A stretch of DNA of 64,000 nucleotides from Neodiprion pinetum. Its lineage: Eukaryota; Arthropoda; Insecta; Hymenoptera; Diprionidae. The notes under the pieces were generated by a model, which saw only the letters and a list, made by a program, of their open reading frames with translations, searched no databases and had not been told where the DNA came from. A program made the position numbers and the translations under genes. The stretch lies in assembly GCF_021155775.2 (NCBI RefSeq), contig NC_060232.1, forward strand, positions 39,660,089-39,724,088. Reading direction: 5' to 3'. This document shows positions 14,301-28,002 of this stretch, one piece after another; the stretch's first letter is position 1; each line of letters begins with the position of its first letter.

Positions 14301-16756
14301 GAAAATTTATTTTACACACAACGAGAAGTTAGCACGAGATGTAGATCAAGCAAATATTACTCCGCGATGTGAAATAAAATACTTTGCTAATCACGTGTAA
14401 ACACGAATGTCTATACACTTGGTAAAAACGGTTTAACGTCAGAAGATGCAACGTATATCTACAACTGATGCAGATGAAAGAGAACCTCGAGTCTTTGACG
14501 CACGTTATTTCCGCGTGTGCGAATCCTACACAGACTCGTGGTTGGAGGACGTGAGTACTTTTTTATGAATCGTATAGAATCTCCTCGATATCTGATTTGC
14601 ACATCAAAGCAATGAGTGACAGAATTTATAGCACTATGGTAGTTATGACAAAAGGAAGATATCAACGCGGGGTCAATAAGTCGTAAAAAAAAGAAGAAGA
14701 CGAAGAAGGAGGAAAAGAAGAAGAAGCTTTTATCAAAGACCGAATATACGCGCTCGTTGGAATTTGCGGTTCGTTGGGACGATAATCGATAATCGATGCT
14801 TGTTCAGCGCCCTTCGAAATAGTATAAACTTGTGCAAACAACACGGAAGTTTACGATCGGCCGTTTCCCCCTCGCTCGAGCATGGCGGCGGCGGTGGCGG
14901 CATTCGAGAGAGGTTCGCATGGTCGTTTCATTTAATGGTAAGCAAATACTTCCCAAAGACTCCTCGCTCGGTTGACGGAGGCAGTCAGTCCTTAACTAAA
15001 TCAAACTTCTGTTTTTGAAGCCTGACGACCATCAGGCGCCGGAATGGTTCGGTTCGGTTCCATTCGCGAACCCTCCTCGACGAGCTCCACATTCTCGCGT
15101 CCCGCCCACAGGCTCCTCTAACCTCGGCTAAGAGCTTCGTAAATTCTTCCCAACAATTCCCTTCTTCCTACAAGGAAAATAACACCAGGACCTCATCCGA
15201 TTATAACGGCTTAGCTCATAGTCGATATGGCCATGGTGCTTCTCCAAGCTGAAAACGGATTTCTGCTAAAACGAACGGAGAAGATTCATCGATGAGGAAA
15301 TTATAACTACAGCCAGAATGGTGGACTGGTCAATTTTGGAGAATGGACAAATATGACGGCCAAACTTTCGAACCACCCTGTCGAACCGACGATGAATGCA
15401 GTCGTTTTTCCTGGTAACACGTCCTGTGGTTTTGGCTCGTTGGTTACTCGTAAACCCAGGTACCTGTGTATTTTCGATTATCCTGACTGGTGGACACCTT
15501 TTCAGAGAACGCTTTCCCGCAGATGGGAGAACCGAGGGTCCGGGACAGGGTTTCCTCCTCCATTTGGTAGCAGTCCTGCTGCAGCTTTTCTCGTCCAAAT
15601 CCTCTTCGTTATATTTAGAAGTTTATACTTCAAAGAGCGATCCTTTTTCCGACCCGGGCTGCATTTGACGCTCTCATAATTTACCCTGCATGGGCCCGAA
15701 ACGCCCGGGCTTTGCAGATACGGTCGTAGAATATTTTTCGTTCTTTTCGACTCGACAATGCAGAAATATTTCTGTTTCAACCCTCGGTACATCTAATCCC
15801 CTATTCTGTTTTCCGAGGAGACTTTCCGTCCCGGAAACCTTTGCTTGAATATGGCAACGAACGAAACGTTCGAATTTGTATCGAATTGGTAGGGCCAAGA
15901 TTGTGACGTATAGTTTTCGGTCTGAGATAATCCCATGGTAAAACATATCGCACCAAAAAGACGTTGAAAATTAAAGTCGCCACGGGTATGAAACTTTAAC
16001 TTTGGAAAATGTTCGAGAATTCGAAGGACTTTCAGCTTCACCAGAGAAAATCATGGTTTGCGTTGATGAGAAGAAAAGGTTTCGAATGATTTCACTGCGT
16101 GGTTGCAGAAGATTCGCCAGGGCAAAAAGTGCTTGAAAAAGACAACTCGGGATGAACTGGATGAAAATCCGTGCAAGTTGGAGAAACCAAGGCTTTCCAT
16201 TGCACTTTGAGCAAACTCTGAAGCGGTCTCACCTCCGTCATCTTGATGATCCTACAACGTCGTTACGCAGGAAACGGAAGTGGAACCTTGCCCCGGCGTT
16301 CGGGACTCGAGAGCAAGCGATGCCGACGGTCTTCTCGTGTGCCTGGTTTTCAGCGGCATCGGATATAACAGTTTGCGCAATTTGGGGCAAGCGACCGCGG
16401 CGAGTATAAGGATCGGTGGTATCGAGGCGCCCTGGAATAAGACCGCGGCGTGAGAACGGAAGCGGCAGTTAGCCTCTCCTTACCAATTACCTTTCTCCCT
16501 TGCCCGTGTTAACTCGGCCTGGCCCTCGTACCTTCGCAGCTTCACCCGGGATATAAACTCGCCAAGATATCCCCGGGGACGCCCGAACCTGGACCGCGGT
16601 CCCTGAATATTAGACTCATGTTAATGGCAGGGGCTACCCTCAAGTCAGCAACTTTCCCCTTCATCCCGCTGTCGCCATCCCGCATTATCCATTCCCGCCA
16701 TTCCTGATTGCCACTCCCCTTATGGCCTCTCGCCGTCTTATTGCATTTCCACGCCA

Positions 16757-16780
16757 CTCTCTCTCTCTCTCTCTCTCTCT
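16757..16780. repeat. (CT)n microsatellite
   Basis: About twelve CT units. Confidence 0.9.
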
Positions 16781-17918
16781 TGGCCGCCACCGTCTTGAAT
16801 GATGCATCAGGTCTGTAGTAGGGTGAAAACTATGTCCAAGCAAATGTTTGGCAAGATAACGCAGCTGAGGTTAAGAGGTTTTGGAAAATCTGTTATTTTT
16901 CTCTCTCTATTTTGGCCTAAACAATATTGCAGGGTCATAAGAACGATATCTAGTTGGTTCAGTAGTGAAAATTTTTTTTCAGAGGTTCAATTCTCGATTC
17001 TTGCTACAGTGCCTCGGAGTGCGCGCTGAGTGCTCGTAAAACGTTAAACGCATTTTTCTCGAAAGCACTTTTTTCAAACTGGGAGAATAGATTACTTGAA
17101 CACCGTTGCATGGATCGATATGAAGTTTTGACAATAGCTTCATAATTACATTCTATATAAAAGTGCGTAGCCTTTTTTTTTTATATAGTGTAAACTTGGT
17201 ATTTTATCAAAAATTTACTGCTCATTTTTTGGCCAAAAATCAACGCATTTTTGCAAGAAAGTGCACCATTTCTACAAAATATGATTAAAAAAAAAAAAAA
17301 AACCTAGAAAGCTCTACAGGCTATAGTATATAGATTATAGGATTTTTTGGTTTTTTGTGCCAGGTCTTATACTTTACGAGAAATTTGTCCTCCCGTGAAG
17401 GAGTTAAAAAAAATTCGATTTCAAAGATTGGCTCAAAACGATGAACAACAAAATTTCTCTCGTACCTCAATACACGTGTTTAATAATCCCTCTGAAATTA
17501 AATTCTATTCCTTTTTCCTTACTCCGAAAATAAATCGTCAAAGTCGGGCCTTTTTTTCGCTCGTTAGAGCGGTGTTACCCCTTAATCGAGCTCACAATCA
17601 GTATGGTCGGGATGACGGACACATTAGGGATTATAAATTTTCAAAAAATAAACGAAATCAGCCTACGTATACCCATCTCTTTGGCATTAATTCAAGGGAA
17701 CGAAAAGGAAGGAAAGTTACAAGAAAGAAGGAAAGAAAAAAGGTAATGGTGTTTTCTTTGGACGACGCTAAGAGTTGTAGGTATAATACATACCTATATA
17801 AAGACTTGTTCGTTTCGTGCTCCCTTGGCATCGTACAATGTAAAGTTGTGGTGTATAGAACTTCTCGTTCCTGCATTTCTTTTTTACTCCGGCTTATTTT
17901 CCTCCTTTAACCCACCCA

Positions 17919-17935
17919 CCCCCCCCCCCCCCCCC
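17919..17935. repeat. Poly-C tract, 17 bp
   Basis: A C run within a CCCACCCACC context in a pyrimidine-rich stretch (17880-18005). Confidence 0.9.
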
Positions 17936-20138
17936 TTGCCCGTCTCCTTTTTATTTTCTCTCATTGTTATTTATCTTTCATTTTCTTTTCCTTCCTTTTC
18001 TTTCTCGGATAGAATCGCCGTCGAGGAGTTGGATAACTTTTGGAATTAACCTTCCGGAAATAGTTGAACCCTGCATCCCGGCGTATTCCTCCTCCGATTC
18101 TATCAGAAAAACGCTTGCCTCGCGTGTCGTCTTCATCCTCCGCGTGTTTCTTCTATACCCAAAATCGAGACCGCACGTATCTAATACCGTACAACTATTT
18201 ACCAAACTGACAATTTTCCCCCGTGTTATTATGCCTCTGCAGCTCTATTATGGTTGGGTCGCTTCTTTCGTTTTACGAGTATTGGGTACAGCTGTTTTTA
18301 CCGATGGACAGCCGACATTCTGCCGAACCGTGTATGAGGAAAATTGGAAAAAAGCTCAGCGAAAGAAGCATCCGATACGGAATTGACGAAAGGACTTGCA
18401 CAGTATTAGCTTTTTCTTTTATGTTTATTTTTCCTTTTCTTTTTCTGGTCAATCGTTAATTTCATTCACCTCCACTCTAAACGCAAGCGTGGTTGTTCCA
18501 AAGATTGTAAAATAATCTAACCGCGGTATGTCATCGCATTCCGACGACCACCTGTGACTTTACGTTTCAGGACCTTGATCCTACTTATTTTTAAGGCCGT
18601 TCGGATCGTTTCCACCTGCGACGACGCTCACCTGTCTCTGAGGTATTTTTGGGGTGGCGAAATTTCTACCCCCGGTGTAATGAACAGCTTCGCCGGAACC
18701 GGAACTAATCGTCGTCGCATGATGGCAGCACGGTGGGGCGGAAAACGGTAAGGAAAAATAAAAGGCGAGGGGCGAAAAGGGGACGTTACTGCTTCCTTAT
18801 ATCCTCTGCAATTTCGCAACATAGCACGGTATTCGTTACATAGGCTGATGCGCAAACTTTTGGACTGTTACTTTTTAGGGTGACAGTTTCGATCTGACTA
18901 ATAATTCGGATATTTTCCAGTGTACAGCAATTGCCAGACATGAAAATCCTCAAATTCATTGGCTTTTGGGTCTTTCCGTTTACGGTGAATACGATCGTCG
19001 ATTTTATTTCCGTTTCCGATCTAAATCATCGCCGTCGAGTTTTAAGTATATACCTACTTTGTGCTATCGGGAAAAATGTCCCGATGTGTTTCTTCTGCGA
19101 AGAAGTCTGACCTTTTTGAATATGAAATACAACTTGATCGACATTTCCAGTCACGGTCCTTCGCACGTACAACAATCAAAATGGATCTTCATGAAATCCG
19201 ATGGCAGGAAATGCTAAAAATGAAAATTCAAAGGCAGTTTTGATCTTATTCGAAATCATGATGAAATCAAACAATATATTTTTGCAAAAATTGGAAGGAT
19301 TTCATATAATTTTACAGGCTGAAGTTTTTTGGGTCCCCGATAACGAACCCGAGGTCAGGCTACCAAAATTTTTAATGCTGGATCCATTGCAGTGGTTCAA
19401 AATAAAAAAAATCATCACATTTCCATGTAACGTGGTATCCGAGCGCTTTACAATCGGTAATCACGAATCCGAATTCAATATTATTCTTCTTTCATGTTCT
19501 CTGTGAACTTGGAACCTGAGGTGTGAGAACGGAAAGTTCGAGATCTTCTGGCTAATGGCCAGTCCGAAGCCGCTCGCTCACCTCCCAATTCCTGTCCTCG
19601 TCGATTTCCAGGGTGAGAATTTCCCTGTTTTCAGGATTCTGTGCCAAGTTCTCGGAGACACGCGGCTGCGGCGTTACGTGTGTCCCTGTGAGGGAAACGC
19701 GTGAGCCGAGCACACATCCGAGCTTACGGGGAGTCGTTTACAATCCACTTCCTTTGAAACCCAAGACCCACATCCTGATGGGTGAATTTCGATTTTTAAA
19801 GGCCGTAGGTGCCCGGCAAATTCCGGGAAAGCTTCCGTTCGACGATTCCTAAAATATCGGCCCTGTTCCCCCGTCGCTGACTGACTGCTGCAGCCCCATG
19901 ACCGAGAGCGGCTTTCGGTAATGCGATTCGCGCGTCCGGAGAAGTTACGGTTTCATTTTCACGTTTCAAACACGCCAGTCTTCCACGCCTGCGGCATGTG
20001 ACCAACCCTGGGATGGATGGTAGAAAAAGAAACGGTCTACAATCCAGTCTGAAGTCCGTTTCTTGTTCTTCGTATCGTCCTTGCGAAGTTGTGATTTTTT
20101 GGAAATCGTCACGGAAGAGCGAAAATTGTTACCTGGAG

Positions 20139-20322
20139 GTAGTGGAGAAACGGGCAAAATGGGCCCCTTAAGGGAGGAATTATGTTAGACTAATTTCAAA
20201 AACATTCCATTTTTTTGTCTTTCGCCTAAAAATATATTTCAAGCGTTACCGATAATTGTTGAAATCACATTTCATTGTACAAAGAGCCCATTTTGCCTGC
20301 TAAGGCCCACTTTTCCCACTAC
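20139..20322. mobile_element. Small MITE with GGGCAAAATGGGC termini
   Basis: GTAGTGGAGAAACGGGCAAA on the left is mirrored by TTTTGCCTGC...TTTTCCCACTAC on the right; GGCAAAATGGGC occurs in both arms. Total about 184 bp with no coding capacity. Confidence 0.55.
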
Positions 20323-23300
20323 TTACTGTATATCATAGTGAAAATGAAATGTGTCTTCATGTTTTCAAATATATTTTCGTATCGATGTCTCGGCTTGCGA
20401 TCAATTTTTTATTCAACAATATCTGAAGAAGGAATCAACTGATTTTTATGATTTTCGTCTCAATCGTTGTGTTCCTTTCTATCCTGCAGCTGATTCAATT
20501 TTCAGTCAAATCGGCCAAGTTCTTCCTGAGTTATTTTCAAAAATGTACATTTTTTATCCGACAGTTATTTGACTTCGTTCAATTCGAAAGTACTGAAATA
20601 TTGAGCAATATCAGATTTACCATTTCCGAGTTTTTTTACGAGTACCACAAAATTGGTAAATAAAATAGAAAAAATTCTGTATGCATAGGTTTTGTCACTT
20701 GAGTTGATTACAGATTTGAATACAAAAGCTAGAAAAGCTTATTCTGCACGGAAAATTCCATTCGAATTTTATTTTTCCACGATTACGACGTAGGTGTGGG
20801 TAAGCAATATATCGGAACCCTGAGTTCAACTCATGCTCTGCGGTTTCGTCGTTCGACGCGACGGAACCGCATCATGCAACGCTTGTTAATAAACCACGCG
20901 AGTATCACGCCCGTAACGCGTTGCCGGAAGTGGGAAGAACAGCAAGAGAAATATGGCATACGAAGTGGAGAGAATTGGGAAAGTATGGGAATAAATGACG
21001 ACTACTTTTACCGCAGATTTTCGATAATTTTTGGTAATCGAACAGACAAACATGTTTTTTTTTTTTTAAATACTGTAATAACAAAAGCTCCATTTTTCGC
21101 CAACTTGATTTATTATCCCCATAAAATTTGTCAGTAAATTCATTACTTAATTTCGTCAGCTCGTCGAACTCAATTTTACGCTTACATTTTAAACTAACGT
21201 GTATAATTACCTTCTGTCGCCTAATTATTAGCGAGAATATCGATAAAGATGAACTCGTCGATCACGCCGATACAACTGAAATCACGTAATCAAGCGCGGG
21301 AGAAAAAAATTAATAAAAAGGCTGAAGTGTTCTGTAAAAACCGTGTAACTGTGATATACGTATAATAATAACGGTAACAATAAATTGTGAAAGGTCTCAT
21401 TTCCTGTTTTCGACTTGACGTTATAAAATATACTCCATACACGTGTATTTATATACATATTAAAAATTAGGTTGTACAATTATACAACTACGTGTTACAC
21501 ACACAGCGAATACAGTCGAGTCGGCTGCAGAGATAGGCTCTGTGATTCGGCTATAGTGCAGGACAGCCAACGGAAATGACCGTGTTATAGTTTAAAGCTG
21601 ATTATTTACCCAGAAACATACGCACGCGTACACGCGTGCATGTAGCTATGTATATATATATGTACACTTGTATACATTTGGAACGTATACTTTTATTCCG
21701 AGTTGAACTCTATCAAAAACTACTATGGAAAAAAAATGAAACCAAGGATGCACCGATACATATTTGTATATATATGTAACTTGATAACGATAGGTAGTAT
21801 CTCAATTTGCTCGGAAAATGAATATTATCGAGCATTCGACGCGGCTAAAAAATTATGGTTGTAATACGTATAACACATTTATGCACAAATCAACGTTAGG
21901 CAACGAAATTTTGATAGAAATCTAATCGGTTCTAAGTTGGATGCAATCAAACCAATGGACTAAATTTCATTGTCAGACGAAGTCTTGGAATCAGTCTTCG
22001 AAATATTACCGAACAAAAAGAATGTAAGTTTTTTTGAGCAACTCGGAAACAGCTTAGACGATTTTGCTGAAAATTTGACGAATTTTAATGTCCGATAATG
22101 GTGGGTAGTGAAAATTCAACTTTTCGGAGTTATATCTCTAGGAGGAAAAGTTTGAGAATACATGGAATAAAAGAAAAACAGAGTCGTATTAAAAGAGAAA
22201 CAATTAATTGCATGTTAAAATTGAAACGCAAGGTCGTCGAGAGCTTACGAGTCTCGACACGTTACGATTGAAATTTCAAATTTCCGAGTCGGATCGAGGA
22301 TGGGATGATCCAATAAGGTCCGAGGCTGCGAAGGGTGGCCGAGGAAGTCGAAGCCTGTCCGCATTGCTTCAGGGTCGTAACGAACGAACAGAAACTTGAG
22401 TAAACTCGAGGCGTTTACCAAAGTCGGGGGTCAAAAAGTAAACAAAGATCATGCGAGGCGGTCGCGCATTGTTGTTCAAACGGGGTCAAACGGTTTATTT
22501 ACTCTACGCACACATATTCATGTACGTATACATATTCCTGTTCTTTTTCTCTTTCATTCACAACGATATTACATGCGAGAAAGAAACAAAAGAATTACAG
22601 CGTGACAACCCGTAACCTGCAAAGTCTGTGTTGCGCGCGTAAAACGACAACGAGAGCGTTTCCAAGCCCTCGACGTAGGCATGTAACGTATAATATACCT
22701 AGTTTTACTTGTATACGATGCCAGCTTAATTATCCGGGTGCAGGCGGACGCTCGCGGCGATCACGCGCGATCAGCGTTGCATTGATCATCGCTACGCGTC
22801 GCTGCCGTCGGCCACGAACTATGCAAGCGTGTAGAGGGCGAAGCGAAGCGGATGAAACGCGCAGCGACGAGGGCGGCTGATATGGAAATTGAAATCGGCC
22901 ATTCGATTTCGACGTTGACGTATATGTGTCTTCGAGTATCGAAGTCCGCGTATCCCGAAGGCAAAAAAGGGCTTGACGGCTCCGGTCTGTACACAATTCG
23001 GAACAAAAACACGCGGATCCATTTTCATTTGACGCAGAAATAAAGAAACGGCATGGATTATACAAAATCGCAATAGTAAATTGGTAGAATTGATGCCATT
23101 TCTGTATTTCTGCGACGAACACAAGTCGTTTTGTTCAGAATTGCGTATAGAATCAGGCTGTTGAGCCCGTTTTTGAGTTTGACATACGTAAGCTCCGATG
23201 TTTCGAGATATATGTATACGACAGCGTCAAAATCGACTAGGGCACCTCCTGAAGGAGTAAAATCATGTAGAAACCTAAAAAAAGCGCTTTATTAACAATT

Positions 23301-26300
23301 TTTTTTTTGGACAGAAGAATAGGTAGTAAAGTAATAATAATATTGAAGTAAGTTATTAGGCATATATTTAACTATAATACAAAAAATTATTACAAACAAA
23401 TATTCAAAAATGGCGAGCTATTCCCGAAAGACATGTTGAATTCCGCAGCACGCAGTGTAATTGGTGGAAATTTGAACGATTTTTCAAGCAATCCGACGTT
23501 TTGGTAAAAAAAAGAAGAAGAAAAAAACGTGGTACCATAAGGCGATTTTTTTTTTTTTATAAATTTAACAATGTGTTGAAATTCAGTTTCAGTGTTTTTG
23601 AATTTCCTCCCATATCATCGGGACTTTGTCGAAGTACAAACGTGACTAGATTATCTTCGGTAAAAATTTTCAAGTCATTGATTCAACACTTCTGTGACCC
23701 GAGTGTACGTCACACAGATCCTGAAAAGCGAAACACTCGCCCGCCGTTATCAGTGTTTTCTTAACACGCACGCCTCGACGATATTATTTGACTCCATGTG
23801 CGTAAATGCATACACGCCCGATTCTTTACGCAGTTTTAATTCATTGTGTGGCATACCGACTTCACTATCGCACGAGGTGATCTCGGTCTGTATGTACGCG
23901 ATTGTGACACGCAGCAAACTCGCGATAGTTGAAAACGTACACGTCTCCCTCTCAGATTCAACACGCAAACGTGCCTCCGCTCACGACAAATCGTACATGC
24001 GTTTGTTCATGAAAAACTTCTCCGATATCACGAGTTATCAAAAATTTCGCTTGTACAGCGAAATCAGACTCAAACGTCTTACGACGATGAATTTATTCTT
24101 GTATCATTGAAAAGATGCGGGAATTCTCAAATATTGATCGCGTCTCGATGTGAGACTCAAATTCTATTCAACTCTCACCAATTTTTTAGACCATATTTCA
24201 CGATTCCGTTACACGAACTAACGAAAAAAAAAAAAAAATGGAAAAAGTAACACCGATATTTCAATTCGAAACTTTGATCCTTCGGTTTATCCTCGCAACG
24301 ATGATAATTACCGAGGTCTTTACAGTAATAATTTGTTGATTTAAAAGTATAGTGTATGGGATTATTTACACACTATTGTCCAATCGATTAAACAAAAACG
24401 GCGATACCTTCGACATCACATTTAGTTTTTATCGTGCAGAGTGATTGCTGCCGACGCAATTTTGGTAGCCAAGTGCCCTGATATTATATCAGATCGATGG
24501 TAACGTACATACGAGTATAATACGCAGCTTATGCAGTAGGAATTACGGCACAAACCACCGGAGTAAACAGACAAACCTATTTCGGCCAAATGACGTAACC
24601 TTGCAGTAATTTCAATAAAATATGACGTCAGTGGTCCCGTTAGTGTGTAATTTTACCATAGAGACGGTCATTGTAGTTACTGTTATACATATTATAATGT
24701 AATACAGTAAACTCAAGGACTCCTTATATATTCCGTGATATATATATAATGCACTCGAACATTATCTGTGTATCAAACTCCAAAAGTTTTTCAAGCGTGT
24801 GTTACATATGTACTTATATATACATACGTATGCACATTATACTTACTGATTGCAAGACGGCAGAACGTGCACGCAAAAAAAGACTCCGGAGTTGTCTTTG
24901 GGCTATAAATGCCACTGTCGGAATGTTTATATGGCACAACAATGCCGGTGGGATAATCGCGGGATTCGGAGATTTTTTGTTTTTTTTTCTTTGTCGGAAC
25001 CGAAAAACTTTTCCCTTTTAACCTTTTTTACACCTCTTCGTCCAATGGCAAGTTCTTTCAGTTTGTTCCCTATTTTTCTATACATTTTAGTTCTTCCTAT
25101 GGGGGTGAGAAAACCAGTATAAGAGAGAGGCTAAGCTGTATAAAAGCTGCAGGGATTGGAGGAAAATTCTTGTTCGTGTATTCGTGAGCATTGTACTTGG
25201 AGCTTATACAGAGAGGGTTTCATGTAAGTATTAGGTATTAGGTAGGTGTACAAGCCATGCAACAGCGATAGTAACAATAATAATATTAGTGATACACCCT
25301 ACTGCAGTAACGAGGAGCATTTTACAAAGAGTTTTACTCTCTCTTCGGTAAGCTGCGCCCTTTCCTCGTGCCGTAGAAAAACTGCAAATAGCTAAGAACT
25401 GAGCGGCAACCGAAGCTAAAAATTTCTCTCAGTGTGTAATTGACCTCAACTCAGATTACCGTTTAAAAATAAAAAAACAAGGAAAGAAATCGGCAGACAT
25501 TTTCATGGCATTGCAAATTCGTGGCCGATCGTTTCGTGCCTCGCCAGCTGCCATCTGCTCCTGCGAAATGGCGGCAGGAGACTGGAGAGCATATTCGTGT
25601 GCCCACCCGCAGGCTCGAGTGAAATATAAATTTTGGAAAAAAAATTTCCACTCGATGGAGAATCGCCGGGCGTTTAAAGAGCTCCCCGCGCCGCTTCGAG
25701 GCGGGGTCATCACCCCTGAGGTTCGAATCCTGTGAGAACCGTATGAAAGTCGATCCTCCGGGATCGAGGTGTCGCCGGTTTTCGGTGTGCGTATCTCACC
25801 TGCGTGTGCAGCGAAGACGGAACGAGTCCCTCCGCCTCCATCCTCCTCTGCCTCAACCCCTCGCGGCGTTGAAGCATGTGTGAACCGGGCGCCGGATGAA
25901 GGATGTGGTCGAGAGGAGGAAAACGTGGCCAACGCGCCGGCTGATGGCTGCAGGTCCGAGGTAAGGAGGCAGGTGAGCCCATTGTGCCAATCTCTTACGC
26001 AACTTGGCCAACGGGTTACGGGAACTGCGTCCGTAGACTAGGTAGTGCTGGGGGCACTTGAGGAACTCGAGGAACCGACGGTCGAACTTCAGTCATTTAT
26101 TTACCTGCAGTGCAACGGTCCCTTCTAATCACGAAAGACGTGAAGAAGCCCTTGGAGTTCGAGGGGAGGACGAGGTCCGACAAGATAACCCAAAGGTTCT
26201 TCTTTCAGTCCGCCATTTATCTCTTGGGTTAGCCGAGCCCGTCGCACTGCTTAAACCTGGCTGTTCAAGTTCTTCGTTTGGTTATTTTCGTTCCAAATAA

Positions 26301-27636
26301 ACTCGCTCGAAAACGTTTTCGATCGTTCGGCTTCTGCCACGTGAGAAATCCACCTGTTTTCTTGGTTTACTGACTCTGAGACTCCGATAAATGTTGAGCT
26401 CTTCGTAGAACATCATCATCGTCGTCCTGATGTTCATCCTGTTGATGAGAGAAATTTCTTTTTGGTTAAAAATACCGTAGGATCAGAGTTAAATGAAGTG
26501 TCGTCACACTGGGCATACCTCAAATATCGTTCCAATTACAAAGGAGTGCGATGTTCGTAACTAACTAGCGTAATTACAGTCTTCGAAACTACTCCATTTT
26601 CCGGTAATTGTAATATTGACCTGTCTGCATAGTTACTACCTTCATTATTCCAGTTACACAGTGACTCGACAACTCATTAGTGTCATACCAACATAAGATT
26701 ATCGCAACAGTCACAAGGAAATGAATCAACAAGTGAGTATATCCAAAACCATCGGTAACCTTCTATTACTGTTTCTAATTACATCTACTGAACTAATTAC
26801 ATTTTATACCCAGAACCATATTATCTGGTCATCGCGGAAAGTCAGAATAGTTAAGCACTGTACAGTATCAGTAACAAGAAATTTCCTTCAACGTAAAAAT
26901 CATGTTTCGTCATGTCTATTTCTAGAATGTTTTCAGAATCTGTGTGGGTAAAAGGTTCGTGTCATTCGCTAAGTGTCGGTAAGTATCGATAATGGAATCT
27001 GTATTTAGAACTATTCTTATACCTACTGGGTGTCGTGATATTATAGCTTGCACGTGAATGGTGAAAATGGCTTGTACGCGTGCAGCGATTAAAACGAAGA
27101 ACACAACTGGCACGGATCATGCAAATACTCAATTTCTCCTACAACACGTGGACCATGGCCACAGGCCGCGTACCGTTGCGTAACAGGCTGCCTCGAACGA
27201 CACGTGTTATCAATAAAGGTAGGCGGCATTGGGCTCTCTCCGTTCGCTGTATCCACGAGCTGATATCGGTCCAGCTGTCCAGCAGCTGTGTGCTTCACCT
27301 GCTCGACGCAAGGCCCTCGCGGCACTCGCCAAGTTGTAAATGGAAGACGTATTTCGACTCGCTTCCCATTCTACCGAGTACGTACGCATACTTATATCTC
27401 AGATCTCGGACACTGATCGGGAATAACCAGCTTGCCACGAATGTCTGCCACAGTACGATATTCGACTATTGAAAACCCTCGATTCCCTCAACAATTTCTA
27501 TCAGCGTTTATGCATCGGTTTTCAGAGATATCATTCCAGGAAAAGCGTTGGAAAGATTTATCTCCAGCCGAGTTCTCCACACTTCGAACCGCTCGTTTTT
27601 AGCACGACCTGACGGATCGATATTTTTTACTTTCCT
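20323..27636. other. No gene recognised
   Basis: Intergenic or intronic DNA. CRE-like TGACGTAA (24591) and TGACGTCA (24623) lie 24 bp apart. 25.5-26.0 kb is GC-richer with overlapping open frames in several phases and no recognisable product. Confidence 0.5.
25394..25443 (+). repeat. Short dispersed repeat, copy 2
   Basis: Same word order as 4884-4931 with scattered substitutions. Confidence 0.5.
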
Positions 27637-28002
27637 TAAGGGGTTATACCTAATAGTCAGGAGGCGGAAGAGAAGCGAATTTTGAAGGATTTGTCACGAA
27701 GAGAAATTTGAATTTATTAACATGGAAATTTATACAGATACTTGGGTAACATTGAACTTCAATCCGATATGTTTTTATTTCAAAACCGGCTTTGAAAACA
27801 TAGTTTTAAGAAAAATGCGTTTAAAGTTTCACAAGCACTTTCAACCGCTCCGGGGCATCTTTGCAAATGTGCTCGTAACTTCGAGCATATTCCTCGGATC
27901 GACATGAAATTTTCTGTGCATATATTTGAATATATGTACATCACGAAAATGAAATTAGAAAAATCGAATCTTGAAAAATCCGAATTATTTATAACCCCTC
28001 AA
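27637..28002. mobile_element. MITE with TTAAGGGGTTATA termini
   Basis: Left TTAAGGGGTTATA (27637-27649) and right TATAACCCCTCAA (27990-28002) are inverted repeats with one mismatch. If TTAA/TCAA is the target site, the pattern is piggyBac-like; otherwise the family is unknown. The 366-bp interior is non-coding. Confidence 0.55.

Larger units (their letters stand above)
9652..20138. other. No gene recognised; locally GC-richer
   Basis: GC-richer blocks at 12.4-13.1, 13.4-13.6 and 16.1-16.8 kb keep several frames open on both strands at once, which is expected of composition rather than coding. A frame at 17347-17910 is long (187 codons) but made of homopolymer-rich and low-complexity sequence. 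19339-19476 carries a degenerate repeated word (TAACGAACCCGA, then ATCACGAATCCGA). Confidence 0.5.

Noticed and set aside
17347..17910. Longest open frame on the + strand (187 codons)
   Set aside because: Starts in AT-rich DNA at a non-ATG codon context, contains poly-Lys and low-complexity stretches, and has no recognisable domain or splice context.
25708..25740. tRNA-like B-box (GGTTCGAATCC)
   Set aside because: The flanking bases do not form a 5-bp T stem, and no A-box or acceptor stem is found at the right distance upstream.
25456..26041. Overlapping open frames in several phases and both strands
   Set aside because: GC-rich composition keeps stops rare in all frames; no domain, no splice logic.
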